From a virus: 60,158 bases of DNA. Below, piece by piece: positions 36,499 through 44,644 of this stretch (position 1 is the first letter of the stretch; the number at the start of each line of letters is the position of its first letter). Both the position numbers and the translations under genes were made by a program. Location of the stretch: IMG/VR virus record IMGVR_UViG_3300032050_011077, positions 1 through 60,158 of that record; one strand, written 5' to 3'. The notes under the pieces are model-generated. The model saw only the letters and a list, made by a program, of their open reading frames with translations, had not been told where the DNA came from and made no database searches.

Positions 36499-36506
36499 TA
36501 TTTATC
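36499..36506 (+). promoter_or_regulatory. Late-type motif TATTTATC before the 501-residue gene
   Basis: TATTTATC lies 12 nt before the ATG at 36519. Confidence 0.5.
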
Positions 36507-36518
36507 TAAAAAGAGTAA

Positions 36519-38024
36519 ATGTCAATACATCGTTCATATTTTAGTAGGAACAATACAATAATTTCAAATAGTTTTACCAACACTGGTAAATCACCTTATA
36601 CGCAATTATATTTTGGTTCAGCATCTGATGTAATTGCGTCCCCTGGATTTAGTAGATTTATCTTTGATTTAGATTTATCATTACTTGTACAAAAAATCCA
36701 AGACGGAATAATATCAACAGGATGTACAGGTTTTTCAGGTATCACTCATACATTAAAAATGACCAACACATCTTCTTTTGATAAAGATGGGTTAAGTAAT
36801 GAATACACATCACAAGGAAGATTAAGAGCAACATCATTTGACTTAGTTTTATTTAGAATACCTCTTACTTCAGGTAATACAGGAACTGCTCAAACGTGGG
36901 ATGAAGGTGTTGGATATGATTACTATGATGTTCAACGTACTTTAAATTCAACTAATGGTTTATTATCACCAATAGCTTTACCACAAGATAAAGCATATTC
37001 TCAAAGACCTTCTAATTGGTATCAAACAACAACATTAGATAATTGGTCAACACCCGGAATATACAATAATACAAACACAGGAACAGGGTCAACAATTAAT
37101 TATTCGGCGTTAACAATTGTTGATACTCAACATTTTGAATTTGGGAATGAAGATATTGAGTTTGATATGACAAATGAAATCAATCGAATTCTTACCGGTA
37201 CAACAACTGGGTCAACAGGATGGGGAGTTGCTTTTTTACCCGAATTAGAAAATTTAACAGGTTTAACTGAAAACTATTCAGTAGGATTTTTTACAAGGCA
37301 TACCCAAACTTTCTACGAACCATTTCTTGAAACAAATTATAACGATTTAATACTTGATAATCGAAACGCTTTTTATTCTTACAACAATAATAAATTATAC
37401 TTGTATTCTTACATAGGTGGTGTACCAACAAATTTGGATAATTTACCGATTGTTACCTTAGAAAATAATCAAGGTAACACTATTGGTACTTATACGGGGT
37501 GTCAAATTACTCAAGGTGTTTATGAAATAACAACTAATTCTGTTTCAGCAACAACACCTTGTATGTTTACAGATACTTGGTCAAATCTTTATTATAACGG
37601 TATACAAATACCTAATGTAGTTAATGATTTAACTGTTTTACCATACACTGGTTATTTTACTCTTGGGCCTAATAGTCAAGACCCTGAACTTTTTGGTTTT
37701 GATTTTTACGGTATTAAACAAGATGAAAAAATATTAAATACTGATTTAAGAAAAGTTGGTGTTGTTGTTAAAAAAGCGTACACATCTAATCAAGTATTAA
37801 CACCTGTAACTGTTTATTACCGAGTTTATGTTAAAGAGGGTCAAACAGAAGTACAAGTTCAAGATTGGACACAAGTAAACAGAGCGTCAAATGAATATTA
37901 TTTCATCTTTGATACAAGAGATAAAATACCTAATGAATATTCAATAGATATTAAAGTACTTACATCAGGTGAAGTAGATACTTATAAGAAAACACTAACA
38001 TTCCAAATAGTTGATAAGAAATGA
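36519..38024 (+). CDS. Beta-rich virion protein
   Basis: 501 residues, mostly beta strand and Thr/Asn/Tyr-rich. The N-terminal domain (FIFDLDLSLLVQKIQDG, TWDEGVGYDYYDV) and C-terminal domain (VVKKAYTSNQVLTPVTVYYRVYVKEG, YKKTLTFQIVDKK) read as two beta-sandwich units, with a third Tyr/Asn-rich unit between them. Likely a tail or head decoration or fibre-base protein. I know no named family. Its 3' end overlaps the next gene by 4 bp. Confidence 0.6.
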   Translation: MSIHRSYFSRNNTIISNSFTNTGKSPYTQLYFGSASDVIASPGFSRFIFDLDLSLLVQKIQDGIISTGCTGFSGITHTLKMTNTSSFDKDGLSNEYTSQGRLRATSFDLVLFRIPLTSGNTGTAQTWDEGVGYDYYDVQRTLNSTNGLLSPIALPQDKAYSQRPSNWYQTTTLDNWSTPGIYNNTNTGTGSTINYSALTIVDTQHFEFGNEDIEFDMTNEINRILTGTTTGSTGWGVAFLPELENLTGLTENYSVGFFTRHTQTFYEPFLETNYNDLILDNRNAFYSYNNNKLYLYSYIGGVPTNLDNLPIVTLENNQGNTIGTYTGCQITQGVYEITTNSVSATTPCMFTDTWSNLYYNGIQIPNVVNDLTVLPYTGYFTLGPNSQDPELFGFDFYGIKQDEKILNTDLRKVGVVVKKAYTSNQVLTPVTVYYRVYVKEGQTEVQVQDWTQVNRASNEYYFIFDTRDKIPNEYSIDIKVLTSGEVDTYKKTLTFQIVDKK

Positions 38025-38539
38025 AAAAAATAAAATTAAAAGAAAACGAATATATTAAATTATTAAAATTTGTTTTATCCGAAGCCTTTACTCCTGGTGA
38101 AGATAAAATTGACGCAATTTTAGATAAAATTAGTCAATCAGGTATGGAATCAATTACACCTGAAGAAAGAAAAACTCTTGAGAAATTTACTAAAGGTATT
38201 TCAATTGAAGACGAACCGTCATCTAAAGAAGATGCTATAACAAAGGCAGGTGGTTTTTGGTCTTTTGAATTTCCAGGAATGCCATCGTTTAAATTTAGAT
38301 ATGAGTCAACTGAAGATAATGAGGATGAAAAAATACATACAGGGTATCTAACTGTTGATGATAGTGACTATTATGGTGAAATTTATTGTGACCCCGAAGG
38401 TAATTTTCAAACTTGTATGTTTGAAAACACAACTGAAGGAACAAATGTATTTGAAGATTATGAAGGTTTAGAACATGATATTGAAGTGTTTTTAGATGTA
38501 GTCTGTAATGACCTAAAAGAAGATGATATGATAGCTTAA
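38021..38539 (+). CDS. Acidic late protein with capsid-targeting-like start
   Basis: 172 residues. Residues 1-21 (MKKIKLKENEYIKLLKFVLSE, then Ala-Phe) end in LSE-Ala, a likely T4-type prohead-protease site. Next comes ILDKISQSGMESITPEERKTLEKFTK, resembling the short 'ILDKI...G..SLT..E...L' module seen in many Bacteroidetes proteins. The rest is acidic and beta-rich (FWSFEFPGMPSFKFRYE, EIYCDPEGNFQTC). It may enter the head and be trimmed. Overlaps the previous gene by 4 bp. Confidence 0.6.
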   Translation: MKKIKLKENEYIKLLKFVLSEAFTPGEDKIDAILDKISQSGMESITPEERKTLEKFTKGISIEDEPSSKEDAITKAGGFWSFEFPGMPSFKFRYESTEDNEDEKIHTGYLTVDDSDYYGEIYCDPEGNFQTCMFENTTEGTNVFEDYEGLEHDIEVFLDVVCNDLKEDDMIA

Positions 38540-38540
38540 T

Positions 38541-38996
38541 ATGAAAAACTTAGACAATTTAATTAAACAAGTATTAAAAGAACAAAATGAAAGATATATG
38601 TTTTTCAGTAATTTAGAACAAATGCACCGTCAATGTGAGATACTTTTATCTATACCTAAAGATGACGTTGAAAATATTTTAAACAATGGTCACGATTGGG
38701 CTCAAGACCACATTGCCGAATCTAAAAATAACTTAGACCAAGTATTTGATTTTATGATGAATGAAATCAAAGGTGATAAGTTTAGTTCTGATGATGCAGT
38801 TAAACCTCAAGAAGATATCATGATGGAAGGTCGTAAAAAAGCAGGTACTAAACTTTGTGCACGTGGTAAATCGGCAGCTAAAGCTAAATTTGATGTTTAC
38901 CCTTCAGCATATGCTAATGGTTATGCGGTACAGGTATGTAAAGGTACAAAACCTGGTTTAGACGGAAAAAAACACTGTTCAGGGGCTTATTGTTAA
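38541..38996 (+). CDS. Small late protein with a basic Cys-containing C-terminal module
   Basis: 151 residues. The N-terminus MKNLDNLIKQVLKE-Gln matches the helix-plus-(L/I)xE pattern of other late genes here. Middle part is helical and acidic. The C-terminus GTKLCARGKSAAKAKFDVYPSAYANGYAVQVCKG is a basic, Cys-containing module I associate with small proteins of large phages and algal viruses. It may bind nucleic acid. It begins 1 nt after the preceding stop. Confidence 0.6.
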   Translation: MKNLDNLIKQVLKEQNERYMFFSNLEQMHRQCEILLSIPKDDVENILNNGHDWAQDHIAESKNNLDQVFDFMMNEIKGDKFSSDDAVKPQEDIMMEGRKKAGTKLCARGKSAAKAKFDVYPSAYANGYAVQVCKGTKPGLDGKKHCSGAYC

Positions 38997-39004
38997 CAAA
39001 ACAT

Positions 39005-39035
39005 TTTGAATTATTAAAAAAACATAGTATATTTG
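39005..39035 (+). promoter_or_regulatory. Host-type promoter TTTG-N19-TATATTTG
   Basis: TTTG (39005-39008) and TATATTTG (39028-39035) are 19 nt apart, an exact fit to the Bacteroidetes primary-sigma consensus TTTG / TAnnTTTG. The start codon at 39055 lies about 20 nt downstream. It is unlike the TATTTAT motif of the late genes. Confidence 0.8.
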
Positions 39036-39054
39036 TAGTCAAATCATAAATGAC

Positions 39055-39459
39055 ATGACTATAATAAAAAAACTATGGGTTAAATATCGTCTATATCTAC
39101 GTCGATTAGACCGAGAAAGTACCGAATTTGACATTTATATGTCTAACGTGAGGAAATGTTCCACCATATGTAGAAAACTCATTCATTCGGAGGATTCTGA
39201 ACTCATAATCGCTCCAATATCTGACAAAAAATATATCCGTAATGATAAATTAGGTATTTTTGTTACTATGGACGGTGGTCAAATAACTGTAACAAATCAT
39301 ACATACAGTTATTTTATTAAATTAAGTAAAAGTCAATGGGATAAATTGGTTAATACATTCCGTAAAGAAATGGAACATAGAGCCATGGAGATTGAAAAAG
39401 AATTAGAAACTCAAATTAATCATTCTCTTGATAATATTTATAGTAAAATAAATCACTAA
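39055..39459 (+). CDS. Hypothetical basic protein under a host-type promoter
   Basis: 134 residues, basic N-terminus (KKLWVKYRLYLRRLDRE), a beta-rich middle (LIIAPISDKKYIRNDKLGIFVTMDGGQITVTN) and a C-terminal helix. No family recognised. It stands out as the only small gene in this late block behind an exact host-type promoter, which suggests early expression and a host-directed job. That is inference. Confidence 0.6.
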   Translation: MTIIKKLWVKYRLYLRRLDRESTEFDIYMSNVRKCSTICRKLIHSEDSELIIAPISDKKYIRNDKLGIFVTMDGGQITVTNHTYSYFIKLSKSQWDKLVNTFRKEMEHRAMEIEKELETQINHSLDNIYSKINH

Positions 39460-39469
39460 TATTATTATA

Positions 39470-39715
39470 ATGTCAAAGTTAAATAGTCAAATTAAAAAAG
39501 CAATAAAAGAAATGTCACAAGAACCTGAATACGGAAGATTAGATAGAAGTTTAATCCAAGATGTTATTGATAGGTTATTATCTGATGATTCAGGTGATTA
39601 TAGGAAAGCGTTAGAAAACCTTAATTCAGAATATGGTACAGGACAATACTCAAGACCTGAAAGAACTTACGAACCTCTTAGACCCGGTATTAGAGTTAGT
39701 AAAAGTATTTATTAA
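39470..39715 (+). CDS. Small protein with PLRPG motif and targeting-like start
   Basis: 81 residues. N-terminus MSKLNSQIKKAIKE fits the helix-plus-(L/I)xE group. The C-terminus YEPLRPGIRVSK shares the PLRPG-(I/L)-(R/K) motif with the convergent neighbour. Stop codon overlaps the stop of that neighbour. Function unknown, probably a late structural or packaged peptide. Confidence 0.6.
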   Translation: MSKLNSQIKKAIKEMSQEPEYGRLDRSLIQDVIDRLLSDDSGDYRKALENLNSEYGTGQYSRPERTYEPLRPGIRVSKSIY

Positions 39716-40662
39716 TCTAAAGCCTTTCTAATTAAAGATATTAAGACCGATTCGTTGGTCTTTTTCTTTTTAGGTTTATATGAAGTCATAACAGGTTTTT
39801 GACCTTTACCTGTTTGAGTATCTTTCTTCTCAGCTCTTCTTTTTTGTTGACAAGCGGCTTTTTTTTGAGAATCTGACATTTTACCTGCAACCCCTGCGGC
39901 TCTACATTTTGGGTAAGATTTAGATGATGCATCAGGTCTCCCACATGGTGGATGTTTACCATCAACCTTTTTACATATATTCACCCAAGGCCCTTTAGGT
40001 TGTTTACTACCTTTAGGTTTTTTCTTAGTCCCAAACCAAACACCCAAATCTTCATTAATTGTATGAACATCGTGAGACGGTATTTCATATCCACTTTCAG
40101 GATGTTTTTCCCAAACACCAACAGTTTTTTTAATATTATTTTTAATATTTTTTTTCTTAGCTTTACTTGTTGTATGATGATTACTGTCATCACTAAATGG
40201 GTCAAGTTCTTGTTTTCTCCATTTTTTTAAACCTAACTCAATTGGCCCGCTATACTCACCAGCACTTGTAGAACTATGAGTACCTTCTTTTATTTTCTTT
40301 TTACCAAAAACTTTTTTAATTAATTCCGCATTAACAGGGTTATCATTTAAGTCACTACCATCTTCATCATTTTGAACAGGATGTTTTTTGTCTGACTTTG
40401 AAATTGCAACCGAAATTTTTTCTTTTCTTTTAACACCCTTTGTATCAATATTACCATCAAGTGAATCAACATATACTTCCGCATTATCATAACCATTTAA
40501 CGGTTCTGTAAAAGGTTTCAAAATATTTTTATCCCATAATTTTAAACCAGGTCTTAATGGGGCTCTATAACTACCCGCATCACCTGTTGAGGTTGACTCA
40601 TTTACATAATCGTCATACTCCTTGAACTTTTTTAATATTTCTAATATAACGTTACTTTTCAT
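39712..40662 (-). CDS. Basic late protein with repeat motif and Cys-rich module
   Basis: 316 residues, Lys/Ser-rich. Residues about 20-45 (STSTGDAGSYRAPLRPGLKLWDKNILKPF) and 135-165 (SSTSAGEYSGPIELGLKKWRKQELDPF) are diverged copies of one motif. The C-terminal part GPWVNICKKVDGKHPPCGRPD, YPKCRAAGVAGKMSDSQKKAACQQKRRAEKK is a Cys-plus-basic module of the DUF5872 kind known from giant viruses and phages. The end SVLISLIRKALD resembles the N-terminal targeting helix of other genes. A late-type motif (40688) lies 25 nt upstream of the ATG. Possibly a packaged DNA-binding protein. Confidence 0.65.
   Translation of the reverse strand: MKSNVILEILKKFKEYDDYVNESTSTGDAGSYRAPLRPGLKLWDKNILKPFTEPLNGYDNAEVYVDSLDGNIDTKGVKRKEKISVAISKSDKKHPVQNDEDGSDLNDNPVNAELIKKVFGKKKIKEGTHSSTSAGEYSGPIELGLKKWRKQELDPFSDDSNHHTTSKAKKKNIKNNIKKTVGVWEKHPESGYEIPSHDVHTINEDLGVWFGTKKKPKGSKQPKGPWVNICKKVDGKHPPCGRPDASSKSYPKCRAAGVAGKMSDSQKKAACQQKRRAEKKDTQTGKGQKPVMTSYKPKKKKTNESVLISLIRKALD
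39743..39766 (+). terminator. UUCG-tetraloop terminator inside the convergent gene's end
   Basis: AAGACCGA-TTCG-TTGGTCTT hairpin (8 bp with one G-U) followed by TTTTTC. It would end transcription of the plus-strand unit that stops at 39715, although it lies in the coding end of the minus-strand gene. Confidence 0.75.
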
Positions 40663-40687
40663 ATGGATTTTTTTTTACTATCTTTAA

Positions 40688-40695
40688 TATAAATA
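40688..40695 (-). promoter_or_regulatory. Late-type motif TATTTATA, divergent region
   Basis: Reads TATTTATA on the minus strand 25 nt before the ATG at 40662. Read on the plus strand it is TATAAATA, 9 nt before the ATG of the divergent gene at 40705, so either gene could use it. Confidence 0.45.
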
Positions 40696-40704
40696 TATCA
40701 TGCT

Positions 40705-40959
40705 ATGGAACATTCTAATGAAGAACAATTAAAAGACGAATTAAAAAATAAAATAAATAATTTATCACCTGAAACTGTTCTATTCGACGTATTTCAATTT
40801 AACACAAATGAAGATTTAGATTATTTTATTTTAAATTTTACTAAAGAAGACGCAAATAATTGTATTATACAATCATTAGTTTCCGCTTATAAAAGAGGAG
40901 CTTTCACTTTAGTTGAATCTGAAATAATTTCAAAGTCTTTAAGAATGTTAGACAAATAA
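40705..40959 (+). CDS. Small acidic hypothetical protein
   Basis: 84 residues, acidic and helical (LSPETVLFDVFQFNTNEDLDYFI, SLVSAYKRGAFTLVESEIIS). No known family. It is isolated on the plus strand between a minus-strand gene and the capsid gene and is followed by a strong terminator. No Cys or obvious motif. Regulatory or structural role unknown. Confidence 0.6.
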   Translation: MEHSNEEQLKDELKNKINNLSPETVLFDVFQFNTNEDLDYFILNFTKEDANNCIIQSLVSAYKRGAFTLVESEIISKSLRMLDK

Positions 40960-40964
40960 AAAAA

Positions 40965-40987
40965 GGGACAATTTCTTGTCCCTTTTT
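40965..40987. terminator. Bidirectional terminator between the 84-residue gene and the capsid gene
   Basis: GGGACAA-TTTC-TTGTCCC hairpin (7 bp) with A tract before and T tract after, so it can work on both strands. A second 9-bp palindrome, TTAAGATAA-GA-TTATCTTAA (40996-41015), covers the capsid gene's stop codon. Confidence 0.9.
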
Positions 40988-41006
40988 ATTATAGATTAAG
41001 ATAAGA

Positions 41007-42857
41007 TTATCTTAATTCATTCAAATCGAATGTACGAACACCATCAACGATGATACGTCCATAGAAACGGTTGTTAACCATCTTCTTAGCGTAACGTGTC
41101 ATAATACCCTTGATAGGAGTAAAGTTGAATGGGTTATACATTGTTGGAGTTAATTGTAATGGTACGTATGGAGCGTAGATATATCCAGTATCCAATAACG
41201 AAGTACCTTTGTGACCAATCAACACAGTGTTTGGTGGGAAGTATGGGTCACGGTATACTTGGTAACGACCACTCAAAGTACCAACTCTTTCAATACCCAT
41301 GTTGTATTGGTCTTGCTCAGGAGCCGCGTTTGATACGTGGAAGTATTCCAAGTCATCAAAGATAGCACTGATTTCAGAAGATACAACAATCCAGTTAGCT
41401 CCACCTCTTAAAGTAGACTTATGGATTTGAGCTGAAATTTGGTTGATTGCAGTAATCAACGTTTGATTCCAGTCCTTTTGAGTGTAAGGAGTTGATTGGT
41501 TGTTCAGACGCTTCCATCCGTTGTAATCCCAACGTAATGTCCAAGCCGCACCTTTACGTAAGTCACGTAAGATTTCACGGTCAATTTCAGCTGCCACTTG
41601 CTCAGATAATAAAGCTGTTAATTCAGCTTCAGCATCGATGTTGTGGAACGCTGCAACGTCTTGAGCAAGTTCTGGAGACCATTGTGCTCTTAACTTTCTT
41701 TCAGTCACAGAAACTGTTACTGATTGAAGGTCGAAAGAAACTTCACCAATTTTGTCTTCAAATTCTAACTCTTGGTAACGCTTCCAATATGCAGTAACTG
41801 CTGTGTTAGTTGTAACACCCGTTAAAGTAGTTGTGAAAGTAGTTCCAGTGTAACCATCAGGAGTAGATGCTCCACAAGAGATACATGCTGGTGTTTGTAA
41901 ATCAACTTCTAAGTAGATAACACCATCAGCACTACATACATCATAGAACGAACCTCCATTTCCTGGAGTTGCTCCACCTGGCCATGTTGTAGTTTTGCTA
42001 GTACCATATTCAACAATACCTTTACCGTATTTTTGTGTAACAACACGGAATAAAAGTGGTGTAGAAGTAGTAACATTACCACCAGATGCGTTAATTCTTG
42101 CAGCTAATGCAGAAGTTGGTAATAAAGTTAAATCAGAAAGGAATGTTTCAGTATCCATTTCTTGTCCATCAGGGCCAATTAACTTACCGTCACCTACTGA
42201 TGTGAAACCAGACATTACTAAAAGTAATTTTCTGTATTCACCTGAACCATATCCAGATACTACTAATGAACCGTTTGACCAAACTACTTGGTTAGTTGCA
42301 CCAGTAACCCAATACCAACCACCTTTTGAATAATCAAAAAGACCTGATGGGTTTAAACCTGGTTCATTTCCTTCATAGAATAAATCATAAAGGTTCTTTG
42401 GATACGCAGTTGAATCAGTGTAACCAGCATTTGGGTCACCAGGATAGTTTCCAGGAGAACCTACAGGTGCTCTGTGTCCAGCTTCTCCTGAAGCTCCTTG
42501 TGTTGGAGTTGCTGCAGAATAACCTTGAATTTGAGGTACAAAGTAGAACAATTTACCGATTGGTAAGTTCATAGCTTGTACAGATACGATTTCGTTAGCT
42601 AATAATTTAGAGAACACACGTCTGATGATAGGGAATACCACAGTTTCGAATGAACCTGAATCAGCAGTTGAAGCCGCTTCGTTAATTAAGAATGATGCTT
42701 GGTTTTCATACAACTGAGCAACGTTTTCTTTTAGGTGGCCTCTAAGACCTTCAAGGAACCCTAATTTGTCCCATTTGTTTATAGTGTCTTCTTTGATAAC
42801 TTTCAAGTGCTTAAGACCGATGTTACCTACTAATCCACTTTCTAATAATGCTCCCAT
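41007..42857 (-). CDS. 23: Major capsid protein, T4 gp23-like
   Basis: 616 residues; T4 gp23 has 521. The N-terminus includes HLKENVAQLYENQASFLINE(60)-AASTADSG, matching the T4 site where gp21 removes the first 65 residues (IAE-Ala). VFPIIRRVFSKLLANEIVSVQAMNLPIG is the gp23 signature (P..IR..FP.L...IV.VQPM..P.G). VTVTERKLRAQWSPELAQDVAAFHNIDAEAELTALLSEQVAAEI is the conserved gp23 helix. A 150-residue Gly/Thr/Ser-rich insertion follows residue 120. Last gene of the head module, directly after the core protein. HK97 fold inferred. Confidence 0.96.
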   Translation of the reverse strand: MGALLESGLVGNIGLKHLKVIKEDTINKWDKLGFLEGLRGHLKENVAQLYENQASFLINEAASTADSGSFETVVFPIIRRVFSKLLANEIVSVQAMNLPIGKLFYFVPQIQGYSAATPTQGASGEAGHRAPVGSPGNYPGDPNAGYTDSTAYPKNLYDLFYEGNEPGLNPSGLFDYSKGGWYWVTGATNQVVWSNGSLVVSGYGSGEYRKLLLVMSGFTSVGDGKLIGPDGQEMDTETFLSDLTLLPTSALAARINASGGNVTTSTPLLFRVVTQKYGKGIVEYGTSKTTTWPGGATPGNGGSFYDVCSADGVIYLEVDLQTPACISCGASTPDGYTGTTFTTTLTGVTTNTAVTAYWKRYQELEFEDKIGEVSFDLQSVTVSVTERKLRAQWSPELAQDVAAFHNIDAEAELTALLSEQVAAEIDREILRDLRKGAAWTLRWDYNGWKRLNNQSTPYTQKDWNQTLITAINQISAQIHKSTLRGGANWIVVSSEISAIFDDLEYFHVSNAAPEQDQYNMGIERVGTLSGRYQVYRDPYFPPNTVLIGHKGTSLLDTGYIYAPYVPLQLTPTMYNPFNFTPIKGIMTRYAKKMVNNRFYGRIIVDGVRTFDLNELR

Positions 42858-42888
42858 TTTATTTTATAGGTTTTTTATTTTTTTAAGT

Positions 42889-44307
42889 TTATTTTATTAT
42901 TTTTGACATAATGTCTTTCATTCTCAAGAATTGAGGATTTTCGTAAGTTTTTGATTCAATCAAATTCACAGCTGAACCTGATTGTGGAACTTTATCCATC
43001 ACTCTTTCGATTGATTCTGTCATCGGAGCTTTAGTGGTAGCACCACCTAACTCGTCTTTTATTGTCTTATAAAGAGCTTTAGATTCTTTAAGAGTGTCTG
43101 CGGTATCAAATCTTCTTAAAATGTTAATCTTTTCTTGCTTTGACGTAGAGTGTTCTGTGAACAATCTTGTAGCGTATGCTAAATTTGAATTAAACACTGC
43201 AACTTCGTTAAGTTTGTCTCTAAACATATTTAGAGCCTTTCTGTATTCTTCATTTTTAGCTCTTAACATTTCAACTTCTTCCATAATTTCACGGCTTTCA
43301 AACGTTAAGTTTCTGTTAGGTGTAATACCCTTTCTTAAACCACGTCCTTTTTTAGAACCAAATCCGTAAGTACGAGCAGCTTCTTTAGCTTCTTCTTTTG
43401 TTCCGAATTTTTTAGGTCTATCCGTGTCCATTGAAGCTTCTTCTTTGAACTCAAATTTAGGTTTACCTGTACCTTTTGTAGGATTTGCGTGAGCTTTCTT
43501 TTCGTTAAAACCACCTTGTGTCTTTTTAACAACACCAGCAGTTTTAGCGTTACCCAATTTAACACCTTTACCAACTACAGCTTTAGTAGATTCAGTAAAT
43601 ACTTCTTCTTCAAGTTCGTATTCATCTTCTTCATAATCTAAACCATCGCCGTCTTCGTGTCCGTGTTCTCTTGAGTACTCACCTTTTTTGCTACCCCACA
43701 TTTCATCCAACTCTTCTTCCTCTTCCTCTTCATTCATTTCAATTTCGTAAACGATTTCATCTAATTCTTCTTCCTCTTCTTCAGATTCCCAACCTTCATA
43801 CTCTTCTTGTTCAGATTCAGTTTGAATAAGGTATTCATCTTCTTCATCTTTTAAATGAATAAAATCACCTTCTTTTTTAATTTCAAAACTGTCATCTGCA
43901 CTCATTTGTTTAAAAGCTTTAAGGACATCTTCCATAGAACTGTCAGTTAAATCAGTAACTTCCATAGAATTAAATTCATCTTCACCACCCATATCAGATA
44001 AATCTGTCATGTCAAATTCCTCTTCAGAATCTTCGTCTTCTTCAGTTCCAAATTCGTCTTCTTCCTCTTCAGATTCTTCATCTTCAGATTCAAATTCGTT
44101 TTCTTCTTCCTCAGAATCTTCAAATTCTAATTCGTCTTCAACTTCAAATTCATCTTCTTCAGCCTCATTTTTCATAGACTCTTTTACTAATTCGCTAATT
44201 TCTTCTTTCATTGTAGAATGAAGTATTTCTTTTGCGTTTTCATTGATAGCTTCTTCCAAATTTTGTATTTGGATTAACGCTTCTTCAACTAAGTTTTTTT
44301 CTGCCAT
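42889..44307 (-). CDS. 22: Acidic prohead core / scaffold protein (gp22-like)
   Basis: 472 residues. Residues about 50-240 are an unusually acidic tract (EDEFEVEDELEFEDSEEEE and similar), followed by a Lys/Gly-rich spacer (KAHANPTKGTGKPKFEFKEE) and a C-terminal helical domain (MEEVEMLRAKNEEYRKALNMFRDKLNEVAVFNSNLAYATRLFTEH). That last block, with 'E..RLFTE', is the conserved C-terminal part of T4 gp22-type scaffolds. It sits between protease and capsid genes as in T4. Probably cut by the prohead protease and lost from the mature head. A late motif precedes it. Confidence 0.8.
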   Translation of the reverse strand: MAEKNLVEEALIQIQNLEEAINENAKEILHSTMKEEISELVKESMKNEAEEDEFEVEDELEFEDSEEEENEFESEDEESEEEEDEFGTEEDEDSEEEFDMTDLSDMGGEDEFNSMEVTDLTDSSMEDVLKAFKQMSADDSFEIKKEGDFIHLKDEEDEYLIQTESEQEEYEGWESEEEEEELDEIVYEIEMNEEEEEEELDEMWGSKKGEYSREHGHEDGDGLDYEEDEYELEEEVFTESTKAVVGKGVKLGNAKTAGVVKKTQGGFNEKKAHANPTKGTGKPKFEFKEEASMDTDRPKKFGTKEEAKEAARTYGFGSKKGRGLRKGITPNRNLTFESREIMEEVEMLRAKNEEYRKALNMFRDKLNEVAVFNSNLAYATRLFTEHSTSKQEKINILRRFDTADTLKESKALYKTIKDELGGATTKAPMTESIERVMDKVPQSGSAVNLIESKTYENPQFLRMKDIMSKIIK

Positions 44308-44325
44308 TGCGTAGTTATTTTATTA

Positions 44326-44333
44326 AATAAATA
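44326..44333 (-). promoter_or_regulatory. Late-type motif TATTTATT before scaffold and capsid genes
   Basis: Reads TATTTATT on the minus strand 18 nt before the scaffold ATG. The capsid gene has no motif of its own and would be read from here. Confidence 0.5.
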
Positions 44334-44373
44334 TATGAATGTTTATAAAAATTAATTTTTTTTTGTTAGAGCA

Positions 44374-44398
44374 TAAAAAAAGAGGACTTTTGTCCTCT
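44374..44398 (-). terminator. Terminator upstream of the scaffold gene
   Basis: AGAGGAC-AAAA-GTCCTCT on the minus strand, then a T tract. It separates the protease/DUF4494 unit from the scaffold-capsid unit and keeps capsid expression separate. Confidence 0.85.
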
Positions 44399-44422
44399 TT
44401 TAAATGTTTTTTTACTTTGTAA

Positions 44423-44638
44423 TTACTCAAACACTTCGTCAATTTTACTTTCACTAACTGAAGTAATTCTCCAATCATAACTAAATGATTTGTAAGCCTC
44501 AGTAACTTTAGCTTCTACATCAGTAACTGAATAACCTTTTACAAGTTTTTCTTCTCTTACTTTTTTAATTTTTCCTGTGTTTTCATCTGGCAAATCGTAT
44601 TGGATTTTTGCCACAAAGTATTTTTCGTCCATTTCCAT
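44423..44638 (-). CDS. Small DUF4494-like protein
   Basis: 71 residues: KYFVAKIQYDLPDENTGKIKKVREEKLVKGYSVTDVEAKV. The pattern (beta strand, 'K.....LV...S.T.VE..V', then helix) matches the DUF4494 family of small Bacteroidetes and phage proteins. Function unknown. Six nt separate it from the protease gene upstream and the terminator follows, so it is transcribed with the protease. Confidence 0.65.
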   Translation of the reverse strand: MEMDEKYFVAKIQYDLPDENTGKIKKVREEKLVKGYSVTDVEAKVTEAYKSFSYDWRITSVSESKIDEVFE

Positions 44639-44644
44639 AATTAT

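Noticed and set aside
43094-43369. ORFs on the strand opposite the scaffold gene
   Set aside because: Ser-rich frames are mirror images of the acidic GAA/GAT codons; no leader or homology.
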